Source: Ferrimonas marina
GTDB taxonomy: Bacteria > Pseudomonadota > Gammaproteobacteria > Enterobacterales > Shewanellaceae
Assembly: GCF_900129905.1 (NCBI RefSeq)
Contig: NZ_FQXG01000004.1
Span: 436,507 to 500,506, forward strand
Direction: 5' to 3'
DNA length: 64,000 nucleotides
The position numbers were made by a program, and so were the translations under genes. A model generated the notes under the pieces. It saw only the letters and a program-made list of their open reading frames with translations. It searched no databases and was not told where the DNA came from. Of the stretch, positions 55,967 to 63,905 are shown piece by piece; position 1 is the stretch's first letter, and every line of letters begins with the position of its first letter.

Positions 55967-57069
55967 ACGTTCCGCAGAATCAACCCAGCCTGTCCTATCG
56001 ACTCCATATCGATCTGCCGTTGCTGGTGGGTCTGCTGCTGCTGATGGGGTTCGGCATGCTGGTGCTGTACAGCGCCAGCGGCGAGAGCAGTGCCATGCTG
56101 GAGCGTCAGCTGGTGCGCATCACCCTGGGCCTGCTGGTGATGTTTGTCCTGGCCCAGTTTAATCCGGAGATCTTCCGGCGCTGGGCCCTGCCCATCTTCC
56201 TGGTGGGCATCGTCCTATTGCTGGCGGTGACCTTCTTCGGCGAGACCAATAAGGGTGCCCAGCGCTGGCTCAACCTCGGCTTTATGGAGTTTCAGCCCTC
56301 GGAGCTGATGAAGCTGGGCTTTCCCATCATGATGGCTTGGTACATCAGCCAGTTCCCCCTGCCCCCGCGTAAGCGCTACCTGTTCGGTGGTGCCTGTATC
56401 CTGCTGATCCCCACCCTGCTGATCGCCTCTCAGCCGGACCTGGGCACCTCCATCCTGGTGGCCTCCTCCGGGGTCTTTGTGCTGTTTCTCTCCGGCATGA
56501 GCTGGATGGTGATCGGCGCCCTGGTGCTGGCGGTACTGGCCTTTATGCCGGTGCTCTGGTTCTACCTGATGAAGGACTACCAGCGCACCCGGGTGATGAC
56601 TCTGCTGGATCCGGAAAAAGACCCTCTGGGTGCCGGCTACCACATCATTCAGTCCAAGATCGCCATCGGTAGCGGTGGCATCGAGGGCAAAGGGTGGCTG
56701 CAAGGCACCCAATCGCAACTGGACTTCCTGCCGGAGCGCCACACCGACTTTATCTTTGCTGTTCTGGGTGAAGAGTTTGGCTACATCGGCGTGGTAGTCC
56801 TGCTGGCGCTCTATCTCTTTATCATCGGCCGCGGCCTCTACATCGCCAGCCAGGCGCAAACCGCCTTCTCCCGTTTGCTGGCCGGGTCCCTGACCCTCAC
56901 CTTCTTCGTCTACATCTTCGTGAACATCGGCATGGTCTCCGGCTTGCTGCCCGTGGTGGGGGTTCCCCTGCCACTGATCAGCTACGGCGGTACATCGATG
57001 CTGACTTTGCTTGCTGGCTTTGGCATTCTCATGGGAATTCATACCCATAGACGGTTTATCTCACGATAA
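55963..57069 (+). CDS. mrdB: Peptidoglycan glycosyltransferase RodA
   Basis: SEDS-family polymerase that works with PBP2. The 368-residue protein has about ten membrane segments, with the SEDS motifs [59 protein letters not shown] (catalytic Asp region) and [11 protein letters not shown]. The GTG start at 55963 overlaps the mrdA stop. Same order as E. coli. Confidence 0.98.
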   Translation: MNVPQNQPSLSYRLHIDLPLLVGLLLLMGFGMLVLYSASGESSAMLERQLVRITLGLLVMFVLAQFNPEIFRRWALPIFLVGIVLLLAVTFFGETNKGAQRWLNLGFMEFQPSELMKLGFPIMMAWYISQFPLPPRKRYLFGGACILLIPTLLIASQPDLGTSILVASSGVFVLFLSGMSWMVIGALVLAVLAFMPVLWFYLMKDYQRTRVMTLLDPEKDPLGAGYHIIQSKIAIGSGGIEGKGWLQGTQSQLDFLPERHTDFIFAVLGEEFGYIGVVVLLALYLFIIGRGLYIASQAQTAFSRLLAGSLTLTFFVYIFVNIGMVSGLLPVVGVPLPLISYGGTSMLTLLAGFGILMGIHTHRRFISR

Positions 57070-57177
57070 CGGTTCATCGGCCCTGGCCGGACTCTGTGGC
57101 ATCCACCGGATACCAACAGTGACCTAAGCACTCGCAAGATAACGACACCGCAACGACAACCCGAAGAAGGGAACGGC

Positions 57178-58149
57178 ATGAAAAAACGGATCATCCGCTG
57201 GGCAGCCCCGTTGCTGCTCGGCGCCCTGGCCAGCGTACAGGCCAGCGAGCAGGAGCAGGCCTTCGTTGCCCAGTGGCAACAGCAGGGGCTGAGTGAAAGC
57301 TACCTCAACCAGGCATTGGAACTGGCCAAGAAGGATCAGGCGGTACTGGATGCCATCCAGCGCCCCTGGGAAGCCAAGCCCTGGTACCAGTACTACCCCA
57401 TCTTCCTGACCGAAAAACGGCTGGCCGCCGGCCTGGCCTACTGGCAGGAGCACCAGGCCCTGTTTGACCAGGCCTACGAGGAGTTCGGCGTCGAGCCGGA
57501 GATCATCCTCGCCATCCTCGGGGTGGAGACCTTCTACGGTACCTACATGGGCAAGTACCCGGTGCTGAACGCCCTCTACACCCTGGGCTTCCACTACCCG
57601 CCCCGTCAAAGCTTCTTCCGCAAGGAGTTTGGCCACTTCCTGCAACTGGCCCAGGAGCAGGGCTGGGAGTTGGATAAGCCGATGGGCTCCTACGCCGGTG
57701 CCATGGGGCTGGGCCAGTTTATCCCCTCCTCCTACCAGGCTTACGCGGTGGACTTCGACCAGGACGGCCAGCGCGATCTGTTCGACAACCCGGCGGACGC
57801 CATCGGCTCGGTGGCCAACTACTTTGCCCGCCATCGCTGGCAGCGTGGCGGCCCGGTCACCGAGACCGTCAGCCTGAAAGGCGATGCCCAGGTGGACTCA
57901 GTACTGTGGAACGGCCGCCGCTTGAGCCAAGATGCGGACACGATGACCGCTGCCGGTGTGCAGCTGCCGCAGGCCTATGAGGGCAAGCTGGGACTGGTCA
58001 AGCTGGAGGTGGCCGAGGGGCAGTTTGAGTACCAGCTGGTGCACCCCAACTTCTACAGCATCACCCGCTACAACCACAGCCCGCTCTACGCTATGGCGGT
58101 GTGGCAGTTCAGCCAGCAACTGAAGCAGGCGATGGCCGATGCACGCTAG
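57178..58149 (+). CDS. mltB: Membrane-bound lytic murein transglycosylase B family protein
   Basis: Cleaves the MurNAc-GlcNAc bond, leaving anhydro-muramyl ends. The 323-residue product has a signal peptide (MKKRIIRWAAPLLLGALASV..A), the catalytic block ILAILGVETFYGTYMGKYPV with Glu at GVET, and KPMGSYAGAMGLGQFIPSSY plus DLFDNPADAIGSVANYF. E. coli MltB is a lipoprotein; here no cysteine follows the signal, so the enzyme is probably soluble in the periplasm. The stop overlaps rlpA by 11 bp. Confidence 0.95.
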   Translation: MKKRIIRWAAPLLLGALASVQASEQEQAFVAQWQQQGLSESYLNQALELAKKDQAVLDAIQRPWEAKPWYQYYPIFLTEKRLAAGLAYWQEHQALFDQAYEEFGVEPEIILAILGVETFYGTYMGKYPVLNALYTLGFHYPPRQSFFRKEFGHFLQLAQEQGWELDKPMGSYAGAMGLGQFIPSSYQAYAVDFDQDGQRDLFDNPADAIGSVANYFARHRWQRGGPVTETVSLKGDAQVDSVLWNGRRLSQDADTMTAAGVQLPQAYEGKLGLVKLEVAEGQFEYQLVHPNFYSITRYNHSPLYAMAVWQFSQQLKQAMADAR

Positions 58150-58921
58150 GTTTCTGTCGGCCGCCTTGGTAACCGCGCTCATCGCCGGCTGCAGCAGCGC
58201 CCCCAGTGGTCGATACAGTATGGCCCAGGACGAAGCCCCGCAGTCGGCACCGGACCTGGCCCACCTGGAGCAGCCGGTGCCGCGCTATGAACCCCACAGC
58301 CGCGGCGGCAACCGCGACTACCAGGTCTGGGGTATCGCCTACGAGGTGTTGCCCAGCGCTGAGGACTATCAAGCCGAGGGGATCGCCTCCTGGTACGGGG
58401 CCAAGTTCCATGGCCACCTGACCTCCAACGGCGAAACCTACGACATGTACAGCTTCTCCGCCGCCCATCGCAGCCTGCCGCTGCCGACCTACGCCAAGGT
58501 CACCAACCTGAGCAACAACAAGTCGGTGATCGTCCGTATCAACGACCGTGGGCCATTCCACCCGGATCGGGAGATCGATCTCTCCTATGCTGCCGCCTGG
58601 CACCTGGATATGCTCCAATCCGGCACCGCCCAGGTAAAGGTGGAGGCGTACCACTTTGATGGCCCCCCCAGCCCGAGCCAGACCGAGCAGACCTACATCC
58701 AGCTGCTGGCCAGTGGCGATCAGGCGCGGATCCAGCAGCTCAAGGCTCAGTTGAGCGAACAATATTCCGCGCCGCTACGGGTGACTCAGCAAGACAGCTT
58801 GTATAAACTCCAGCTAGGTCCTTTTGACGCAATCGGAGCGGCGGAGCAGTGGCTCAAACAGCTTCAGCTCGATGGTTACACAGGGGCGTTCAAAGTCTCT
58901 GATACTAAGGGAAATAATTGA
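58139..58921 (+). CDS. rlpA: Septal ring lytic transglycosylase RlpA, lipoprotein
   Basis: Outer-membrane lipoprotein that acts on denuded glycan strands at the septum in some bacteria. The 260-residue product has lipobox LIAGC (Cys18) and the double-psi beta-barrel core QAEGIASWYGAKFHGHLTSN, GETYDMYSFSAAHRSLPLPT and VIVRINDRGPFHPDREIDLS. A C-terminal SPOR-like region (about 180-258, YIQLLASGDQARIQQLKAQL, LYKLQLGPFDAIGAAEQWLK) would target denuded peptidoglycan. Overlaps mltB. Confidence 0.95.
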   Translation: MHARFLSAALVTALIAGCSSAPSGRYSMAQDEAPQSAPDLAHLEQPVPRYEPHSRGGNRDYQVWGIAYEVLPSAEDYQAEGIASWYGAKFHGHLTSNGETYDMYSFSAAHRSLPLPTYAKVTNLSNNKSVIVRINDRGPFHPDREIDLSYAAAWHLDMLQSGTAQVKVEAYHFDGPPSPSQTEQTYIQLLASGDQARIQQLKAQLSEQYSAPLRVTQQDSLYKLQLGPFDAIGAAEQWLKQLQLDGYTGAFKVSDTKGNN

Positions 58922-59018
58922 AACTTTTGCGCAGGGTTCACAGTCTCATTGGCTAGACTGTCAATGTTCAACGCGCAAATTTCGGTCACTCACATCACCG
59001 ACAAAAGTTCTGATAACA

Positions 59019-60185
59019 ATGAATTTCATCAAACGCACACTCATTTCGACCACCGCATTGTTGGCCTCGGCGACCGCTGCAGCCGTTCCCATGGTGATCC
59101 CCAATCCGCCCACCGTGGCAGCCAGCTCCTATGTGCTGATGGATTACCAGACTGGCCAGATCCTGGCGGAGGAGAACGCTAACGAGCGTCGCGCCCCGGC
59201 CAGTCTGACCAAGATGATGACCTCCTACGTTCTGGGTCAGGAGATCAATCGTGGCAACGCCAAGCTGGATGACATGGTCACCATCTCCGAGAACGCCTGG
59301 GCGAAGAAATTCCCCGGCTCCTCAGTGATGTGGATCGAGGTGGGTACCTCGGTCAAGCTGTCCGATCTCTACCGCGGCATGGTGATCCAGTCCGGTAACG
59401 ACGCCTGTGTGGCGATCGCCGAGCACATCGCCGGCACCGAGTCCGCCTACACCGATCTGATGAACGCCTGGGCCCAACGCCTGGGGATGAGCGATACCCA
59501 CTTCGCCAACAGCCACGGCCTGGACAGCGACGATCAGCTGACCACCGCCTACGACATGGCCCTGTTGGGTCGCGCCATCATCCGCGACATCCCGGACTAC
59601 TACCCGCTCTACTCCGAGCGCGAGTTCACCTACAACAACATCCGTCAGCACAACCGTAACGGCCTGCTGTGGGATCGCAGCCTGGACGTGGACGGCATCA
59701 AAACCGGCTACACCAGCAACGCCGGCTACAGCCTGGTGAGCTCCGCCACCCGCGGTGACATGCGCCTGGTAGTCGTCGTGATGGGCGCCAAGAGCCCGCA
59801 GTCCCGGGAAGCCGAAAGCAAGAAGCTGCTCAACTACGGCTTCCGTTTCTTCGAGACTGTGACCCCCTATAAGTCCGGCGACCAGTTCATCAGCCAGAAG
59901 CTCTACTACGGCGACAAGCCCGAGGTGCAACTGGGCGTACTGGAAGACACCCCAGTGACCATCTACCGTGGCCAGGGCGAGCAACTGCAGGCTAACTTCG
60001 AGCTGAGCCAGGAGCTGAAGGCGCCGCTAAACCGCGGTGACCGGGTTGGTACCCTCTACTTCCAGCTGGATGGCAAGGACGTGGCCCAGTACCCGCTGAT
60101 GGTGCTGGAGGATGTCCAGGAAGGCAGCTGGTTCTCCAAGCTGCTGGACTACCTCAAGCTGCTGTTCCTCTCGTTCTTTAACTGA
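59019..60185 (+). CDS. dacA: D-alanyl-D-alanine carboxypeptidase (PBP5/6 type)
   Basis: Removes the terminal D-Ala of peptidoglycan stem peptides. The 388-residue product has a signal peptide (MNFIKRTLISTTALLASATA), the SxxK motif in RAPASLTKMMTSYVLG (about residue 61), SGN in GMVIQSGNDACVAIAEH, KTG in VDGIKTGYTSNAGYSLV, and a C-terminal amphipathic helix (WFSKLLDYLKLLFLSFFN) that anchors it to the inner membrane. The ATG at 59019 is chosen because it begins the signal peptide; the ribosome site is weak. Confidence 0.97.
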   Translation: MNFIKRTLISTTALLASATAAAVPMVIPNPPTVAASSYVLMDYQTGQILAEENANERRAPASLTKMMTSYVLGQEINRGNAKLDDMVTISENAWAKKFPGSSVMWIEVGTSVKLSDLYRGMVIQSGNDACVAIAEHIAGTESAYTDLMNAWAQRLGMSDTHFANSHGLDSDDQLTTAYDMALLGRAIIRDIPDYYPLYSEREFTYNNIRQHNRNGLLWDRSLDVDGIKTGYTSNAGYSLVSSATRGDMRLVVVVMGAKSPQSREAESKKLLNYGFRFFETVTPYKSGDQFISQKLYYGDKPEVQLGVLEDTPVTIYRGQGEQLQANFELSQELKAPLNRGDRVGTLYFQLDGKDVAQYPLMVLEDVQEGSWFSKLLDYLKLLFLSFFN

Positions 60186-60209
60186 GAGTAACCGCTAACT
60201 CATTGAGTT

Positions 60210-60235
60210 AAGGGGCGACCATCCGGTCGCCCCTT
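60210..60235 (+). terminator. Hairpin terminator after dacA
   Basis: AAGGGGCGACC and GGTCGCCCCTT form an 11 bp stem around ATCC. The T-run is weak (TTGTCCGTTT). Confidence 0.65.
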
Positions 60236-60265
60236 GTCCGTTTCTGGACCAGGCTTGAATTTTGA

Positions 60266-60271
60266 TATACT
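60266..60271 (+). promoter_or_regulatory. Possible -10 of ybeD
   Basis: TATACT lies 41 bp before the ybeD start, preceded by TTTGA. No clear -35 is seen. Confidence 0.4.
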
Positions 60272-60312
60272 GGCCCCCATTAAGCGGCAATCAGTTTTAC
60301 GCCGGAGTATTT

Positions 60313-60576
60313 ATGCAAACCAAATTTGATGAACTGCTGGAGTTCCCCTGCGCCTTCCCGTTCAAGGTGTTGGGCAACGCCTCTGACACCCTGGCCGACC
60401 GTGTCGTTGCTGTGCTGCAACAACACGCTCCGGGCGACTACACCCCGACCCAGAAGGCGTCGACCAAGGGCACCTACCTGTCCGTGACAGTGACCTGCAC
60501 CGTTACCTCAAAAGAGCACGTTGAACTGCTCTACACCGAGTTGAGCAAGATTGACGGGGTTCGCGGAGTCCTTTAA
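60313..60576 (+). CDS. ybeD: YbeD family protein (DUF493)
   Basis: The 87-residue protein equals E. coli YbeD in length and has [40 protein letters not shown] and a final VRGVL. The fold is ACT-like, suggesting a regulatory ligand-binding role, but none is proven. Its place between dacA and lipB is conserved. GGAG lies 6-8 nt before the ATG. Confidence 0.95.
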   Translation: MQTKFDELLEFPCAFPFKVLGNASDTLADRVVAVLQQHAPGDYTPTQKASTKGTYLSVTVTCTVTSKEHVELLYTELSKIDGVRGVL

Positions 60577-60612
60577 AAGCGTGATCTCTCTGGCATTCCC
60601 AGGGGCCACCGG

Positions 60613-60618
60613 TATAAT
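60613..60618 (+). promoter_or_regulatory. Possible -10 of lipB
   Basis: A perfect TATAAT lies 35 bp before the lipB start, with TGGCAT 16 bp upstream as a weak -35. Confidence 0.45.
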
Positions 60619-60653
60619 GCTGGCAACCGTTTTCAACCACGAGTCGTAACAGA

Positions 60654-61307
60654 TTGGTTGCCAGTACCCTTAAAATCCGCCACCTCGGACGCCAGGCCTA
60701 CGAACCGGTCTGGCACGCCATGCAACACTTCACCGATACGCGTGACGACGACACCGCCGACGAGTTATGGCTGGTGGAGCACGCCCCGGTGTTTACCCAG
60801 GGCCAGGCCGGCAAGGCCGAGCACCTGCTCAATACCGGTGACATCCCGGTGGTAAAGGTAGACCGAGGCGGCCAGGTGACCTACCACGGCCCCGGACAAC
60901 TGGTGGCCTACCCCCTGCTCAACCTGCGTCGGCGCAAGCTCGGCGTACGTGACCTGGTCACTGAGATCGAGAACAGCCTGATCGAACTGCTGGCCCGCTA
61001 CGACATCGAAGCGGTCGCCAAGGCCGATGCCCCCGGCGTCTACGTCAATGACCGCAAGGTGGCGTCACTGGGCCTGCGGATCCGCAAAGGCTGCTCCTTC
61101 CACGGCCTGGCGCTCAACGTCAATATGGACCTCGCCCCCTTCCTGCGCATCAACCCCTGCGGCTACGCTGGGCTCGAGATGGTGCAAACCGCCCAGTTGG
61201 GTGGCCCTGCAGAGGTGGATGAGGCCGGCCGTCAACTTTCCGAGATTTTCGTTAACCGGCTGGGCTACCAGCAGGTCATACAACAAGAGGGATCACTCCA
61301 TGTCTGA
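60654..61307 (+). CDS. lipB: Octanoyl-[ACP]:protein octanoyltransferase
   Basis: Transfers octanoate from acyl carrier protein to lipoyl domains. The 217-residue product has [40 protein letters not shown], the Lys in [14 protein letters not shown] and the acyl-thioester Cys in [12 protein letters not shown]. The start is TTG at 60654 ([20 protein letters not shown]), which aligns with family N-termini; there is no ATG until residue 23. The stop overlaps lipA by 8 bp. Confidence 0.95.
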   Translation: MVASTLKIRHLGRQAYEPVWHAMQHFTDTRDDDTADELWLVEHAPVFTQGQAGKAEHLLNTGDIPVVKVDRGGQVTYHGPGQLVAYPLLNLRRRKLGVRDLVTEIENSLIELLARYDIEAVAKADAPGVYVNDRKVASLGLRIRKGCSFHGLALNVNMDLAPFLRINPCGYAGLEMVQTAQLGGPAEVDEAGRQLSEIFVNRLGYQQVIQQEGSLHV

Positions 61308-62268
61308 AGCCCCGATCAAACTCCAGCCGGGCGTTAAACTGCGCGATGCCGAAAAGGTTGCCCGCATCCCCATCAAGGTGGTGCCCAGCAACCGCGACGA
61401 GATGCTGCGCAAGCCCGACTGGCTCAAGATCAAGCTGCCGCCCACCAGCGAACGCATCGACGAGGTGAAGAGCGCCATGCGTAAGCACGGCCTGCACTCG
61501 GTGTGTGAAGAGGCCTCCTGTCCGAACCTGTCGGAGTGCTTCCACCACGGCACCGCCACCTTTATGATCCTTGGCGCCATCTGCACCCGCCGCTGCCCCT
61601 TCTGCGACGTGGCCCACGGTCGTCCGCTTAAGCCGGATCCAGAAGAGCCGTTGAAGCTGGCCCGTACTATCCGTGACATGAAGCTGAAGTACGTGGTGAT
61701 CACCTCGGTAGACCGGGACGATCTGCGCGACGGCGGTGCCCAGCACTTTGCCGACTGCATCCGTGAGATCCGCGCCCTGAGCCCGCACATCAAGATCGAG
61801 ATCCTGGTTCCCGACTTCCGCGGCCGCATCGACCGGGCGCTGGAAATCCTCAAAGACACCCCGCCGGATGTGCTTAACCACAACCTGGAGACGGCCCCGC
61901 GGCTTTACCGTATGGCCCGCCCCGGTGCCAGCTACCAGTGGTCGCTGGAGCTGCTGCAGAAGTTCAAGGCGCAGCACCCGGAAGTCCCCACCAAATCTGG
62001 CCTGATGATGGGCCTGGGTGAGACCAACGAAGAGATCCGCCAGGTACTGGACGATCTGCGCGCCCATGACGTGGAGATGCTGACTCTGGGCCAGTACCTG
62101 CAACCCAGCCGTCACCACCTTCCGGTGAAGCGTTACGTGCCGCCGGCGGAGTTCGATGAGCTGAAGGAGTACGCCCAGTCCATCGGCTTTACCCACGCCG
62201 CCTGTGGCCCGCTGGTCCGCTCCAGCTACCACGCTGATCTTCAGGCCCAGGGCAAAGAGGTCAAATAG
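61300..62268 (+). CDS. lipA: Lipoyl synthase
   Basis: Radical-SAM enzyme that inserts two sulfurs into octanoyl-lipoyl domains. The 322-residue product has the auxiliary cluster cysteines [12 protein letters not shown] (69, 74, 80), the radical-SAM motif CTRRCPFC (95, 99, 102), and the C-terminal RSSYHA serine ligand. Positions are each one higher than in E. coli. The stop codon TAG (62266-62268) is followed 8 bp later by the second heptamer array and then a bidirectional terminator. Confidence 0.98.
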   Translation: MSEAPIKLQPGVKLRDAEKVARIPIKVVPSNRDEMLRKPDWLKIKLPPTSERIDEVKSAMRKHGLHSVCEEASCPNLSECFHHGTATFMILGAICTRRCPFCDVAHGRPLKPDPEEPLKLARTIRDMKLKYVVITSVDRDDLRDGGAQHFADCIREIRALSPHIKIEILVPDFRGRIDRALEILKDTPPDVLNHNLETAPRLYRMARPGASYQWSLELLQKFKAQHPEVPTKSGLMMGLGETNEEIRQVLDDLRAHDVEMLTLGQYLQPSRHHLPVKRYVPPAEFDELKEYAQSIGFTHAACGPLVRSSYHADLQAQGKEVK

Positions 62269-62276
62269 GTCTTGGG

Positions 62277-62339
62277 GCTAGGTGCTAGGTGCTAGGTGCT
62301 AGGTGCTAGGTGCTAGGTGCTAGGTGCTAGGTGCTAGGT
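62277..62339 (+). repeat. Heptanucleotide tandem repeat, nine perfect GCTAGGT units
   Basis: Exactly nine identical 7 bp units (63 bp) follow lipA, between its stop codon and the intrinsic terminator. On the lipA sense strand the unit reads CTAGGTG, matching the orientation and core of the larger array after the minus-strand lipoprotein genes (CTAGGAG). Confidence 0.97.
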
Positions 62340-62346
62340 AAGAATA

Positions 62347-62379
62347 AAAACGCCGCTACGAATAACCGTAGCGGCGTTT
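62347..62379. terminator. Bidirectional terminator, lipA / rimI
   Basis: AACGCCGCTACG and CGTAGCGGCGTT form a 12 bp stem around AATAAC, with A residues on the left and TTTC on the right. Confidence 0.88.
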
Positions 62380-62421
62380 CTGTTTCCCAAGCCTTTAGCT
62401 TACTCCTGCTCTTTGCCTTTT

Positions 62422-62480
62422 CTAGCAGGGCGAAGCCCGGCCTAGCTCCTAGTAGGACGAAGTCCGCCCTAAGCACCTAG
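62422..62480. repeat. Composite CTAG repeat: two hairpin units plus heptamers at the rimI end
   Basis: Two related units lie head to tail: CTAGCAGGGCGAAGCCCGG.. (62422-62445) and CTAGTAGGACGAAGTCCGC.. (62449-62471). Each has a hairpin, GGGC-GAA-GCCC in the first and GGAC-GAA-GTCC in the second, with both stem positions changed so that pairing is kept. Heptamer-like CTAGCTC and CACCTAG lie between and after them. The rimI stop codon lies inside. Confidence 0.8.
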
Positions 62481-62918
62481 CGCTATCGACATCAGTACCG
62501 CATCCTCGCGCTGCTCACCGGCGGGATAATAGCCCTTGCGCCGACAATCCTCCTGCCAACCGCTGGCCCGGTACAGTCCAAGGGCAGCCAGGTTACCGGC
62601 GCGCACCTCCAGAAATGCCTGGGCGACACCGCGCTGAGCAGCTTTCGTCATCGCCCGCTCCAACAGCAGTCGTCCCAACCCCTGTCCTCGACGGTTCGGA
62701 TCGATGCAGATGTTCACCAGGGTCACCTCATCCAGCACCTGTTGGAACAGGTAGAAGCCCAGCAGCCTCTCCCCCTCCTGCAAGCTTTCCCCCCAATAAC
62801 CGTCCCCTAAGCAGGACGACAGGGTCTTTTCGCTCCAGGGGTAGGGATGGGCACGTAACTCCAGAGAAAACAGCTCAGAGAGCCGGTGAGAGCCGGTAGG
62901 CTGATAGCTTAGAGCCAA
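62469..62918 (-). CDS. rimI: Ribosomal protein S18-alanine N-acetyltransferase
   Basis: GNAT enzyme that acetylates the N-terminus of S18. The 149-residue product has ELRAHPYPWSEKTLSSCLGD, VNICIDPNRRGQGLGRLLLE (acetyl-CoA loop) and FLEVRAGNLAALGLYRASGW, all close to E. coli RimI (148). I chose TTG at 62918, overlapping the end of holD by 10 bp; another TTG lies at 62936. The last residues, ALGA and stop, are read from CGCTAGGTGCTTAG, a repeat remnant, so the C-terminus differs from relatives. Confidence 0.92.
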   Translation of the reverse strand: MALSYQPTGSHRLSELFSLELRAHPYPWSEKTLSSCLGDGYWGESLQEGERLLGFYLFQQVLDEVTLVNICIDPNRRGQGLGRLLLERAMTKAAQRGVAQAFLEVRAGNLAALGLYRASGWQEDCRRKGYYPAGEQREDAVLMSIALGA

Positions 62919-63244
62919 CGCTGCAGTCCCTGCCAAAGCCGACGCTTCGCATCCGCCTGGTTGAGCTGAGCTAACACTGTGCTGTGCAGCTGGCTCGGGC
63001 TGGCCGGCAAGTAGTGCTTCATATGCCAGTAGCGCTTGGCCTTCACCTCAGTATCTTCCTGGGCCAGGGCGACCTGCTCTTCGGAAAGGCTCAGCAACGC
63101 CAGCACATCCTGTACCAGGGGATGGGACAGGGTGTCGGGATCCTCGCTGAGGATACAAAGCTCAATGGGGCGTGCCGGCACCTGGTAGGGGGTGATCCCC
63201 ATCTGCTGCAGGGTGGCGACTTGTCGTTGGGAGAGAGTGCTCAT
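62909..63244 (-). CDS. holD: DNA polymerase III psi subunit
   Basis: Links the clamp loader to SSB through chi. The 111-residue product begins MSTLSQRQVATLQQMGITPY and has LSHPLVQDVLALLSLSEEQV, which resembles E. coli HolD; it is shorter than the 137 residues there. Sequence conservation in this family is low, so the call also rests on the conserved holD-rimI order and overlap. Confidence 0.82.
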   Translation of the reverse strand: MSTLSQRQVATLQQMGITPYQVPARPIELCILSEDPDTLSHPLVQDVLALLSLSEEQVALAQEDTEVKAKRYWHMKHYLPASPSQLHSTVLAQLNQADAKRRLWQGLQRWL

Positions 63245-63380
63245 GGCGCCGAGGATACCATAGGCGGAGCCTGCTCTGCAGGTAGGGAAAAGGGTCAGCG
63301 CCAGGGCGAGCTCAGCCAGCCCCTGTCGCGAGCATCAGATATCAGCGATAGCCGCTTTGCTGCAACAAAACGCGGACACA

Positions 63381-63412
63381 AAAAAACGGCTTAGGTGAGA
63401 CCTAAGCCGTTT
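63381..63412 (-). terminator. Terminator of tRNA-Trp
   Basis: On the minus strand AAACGGCTTAGGT pairs with ACCTAAGCCGTTT and is followed by TTTT, beginning about 9 bp after the tRNA 3' end. Confidence 0.88.
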
Positions 63413-63420
63413 CTTGAAGA

Positions 63421-63497
63421 TGGCAGGGGTAGACGGACTCGAACCGCCAACACCCGGATTTGGAATCCGGTGCTCTACCAATTGGAGCTATACCCCT
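63421..63497 (-). tRNA. trpT: tRNA-Trp (anticodon CCA)
   Basis: The minus strand folds as a complete cloverleaf: acceptor AGGGGTA/TACCCCT, D-arm GCTC/GAGC with CAATTGGTA, anticodon arm CCGGA-TTCCAAA-TCCGG giving anticodon CCA, T-arm GGCGG-TTCGAGT-CCGTC, discriminator G and an encoded CCA. G73 is a tryptophan identity base. A promoter and terminator flank it, so it is a single-gene unit as far as the window shows. Confidence 0.98.
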
Positions 63498-63512
63498 AGC
63501 GAACGAGAGAGG

Positions 63513-63540
63513 ATTATAAGGAAGCACCGACAAAGGTAAA
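63513..63540 (-). promoter_or_regulatory. Promoter of tRNA-Trp
   Basis: On the minus strand TTTACC (63540-63535) and a perfect TATAAT (63518-63513) are 16 bp apart, and the tRNA begins 16 bp after the -10. Confidence 0.72.
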
Positions 63541-63870
63541 GGCCTTTTTCACCGAAACCCCTTCAACTGCGCGCTTTCTCACCACAGTGGATAGGGAAGC
63601 AGCAACTCGCTTTCGCCTTAAGACTCATGCCCCAACCAAGCCCCCAAACGCTGCGCTTAAGCCTAGTCGATCTGTACCTGTTTCGGTTCGATAGCGGACA
63701 CCTTGGTACCAGGAGTCAGAGCGCCCATCACGAAGCAGTGCAGTGCCCGAACGCGGAGACAGGACGAAGTGGACCGTTGCGCAGCAACGCAGCCACTGAG
63801 GTGGAGGCACGGAAGCCGACAGACAGCAGCTACAGGGACGTACGCTCGCTCAGCACTTAATTTGGGCAAA
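63541..63870. other. Non-coding region upstream of tRNA-Trp
   Basis: No gene is supported here. Short open frames occur on both strands but show no ribosome sites, codon bias or recognisable motifs. CGTTGCGCAGCAACG at 63775-63789 is an inverted repeat. Confidence 0.5.
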
Positions 63871-63874
63871 TACG

Positions 63875-63904
63875 AAAAAGCCCCTGTCCAAAGGACAGGG
63901 GCTT
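63875..63904 (-). terminator. Intrinsic terminator of an upstream minus-strand transcript
   Basis: AAGCCCCTGTCC and GGACAGGGGCTT form a 12 bp stem, followed on the minus strand by TTT. It ends something transcribed from beyond the right edge. Confidence 0.85.
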
Positions 63905-63905
63905 A

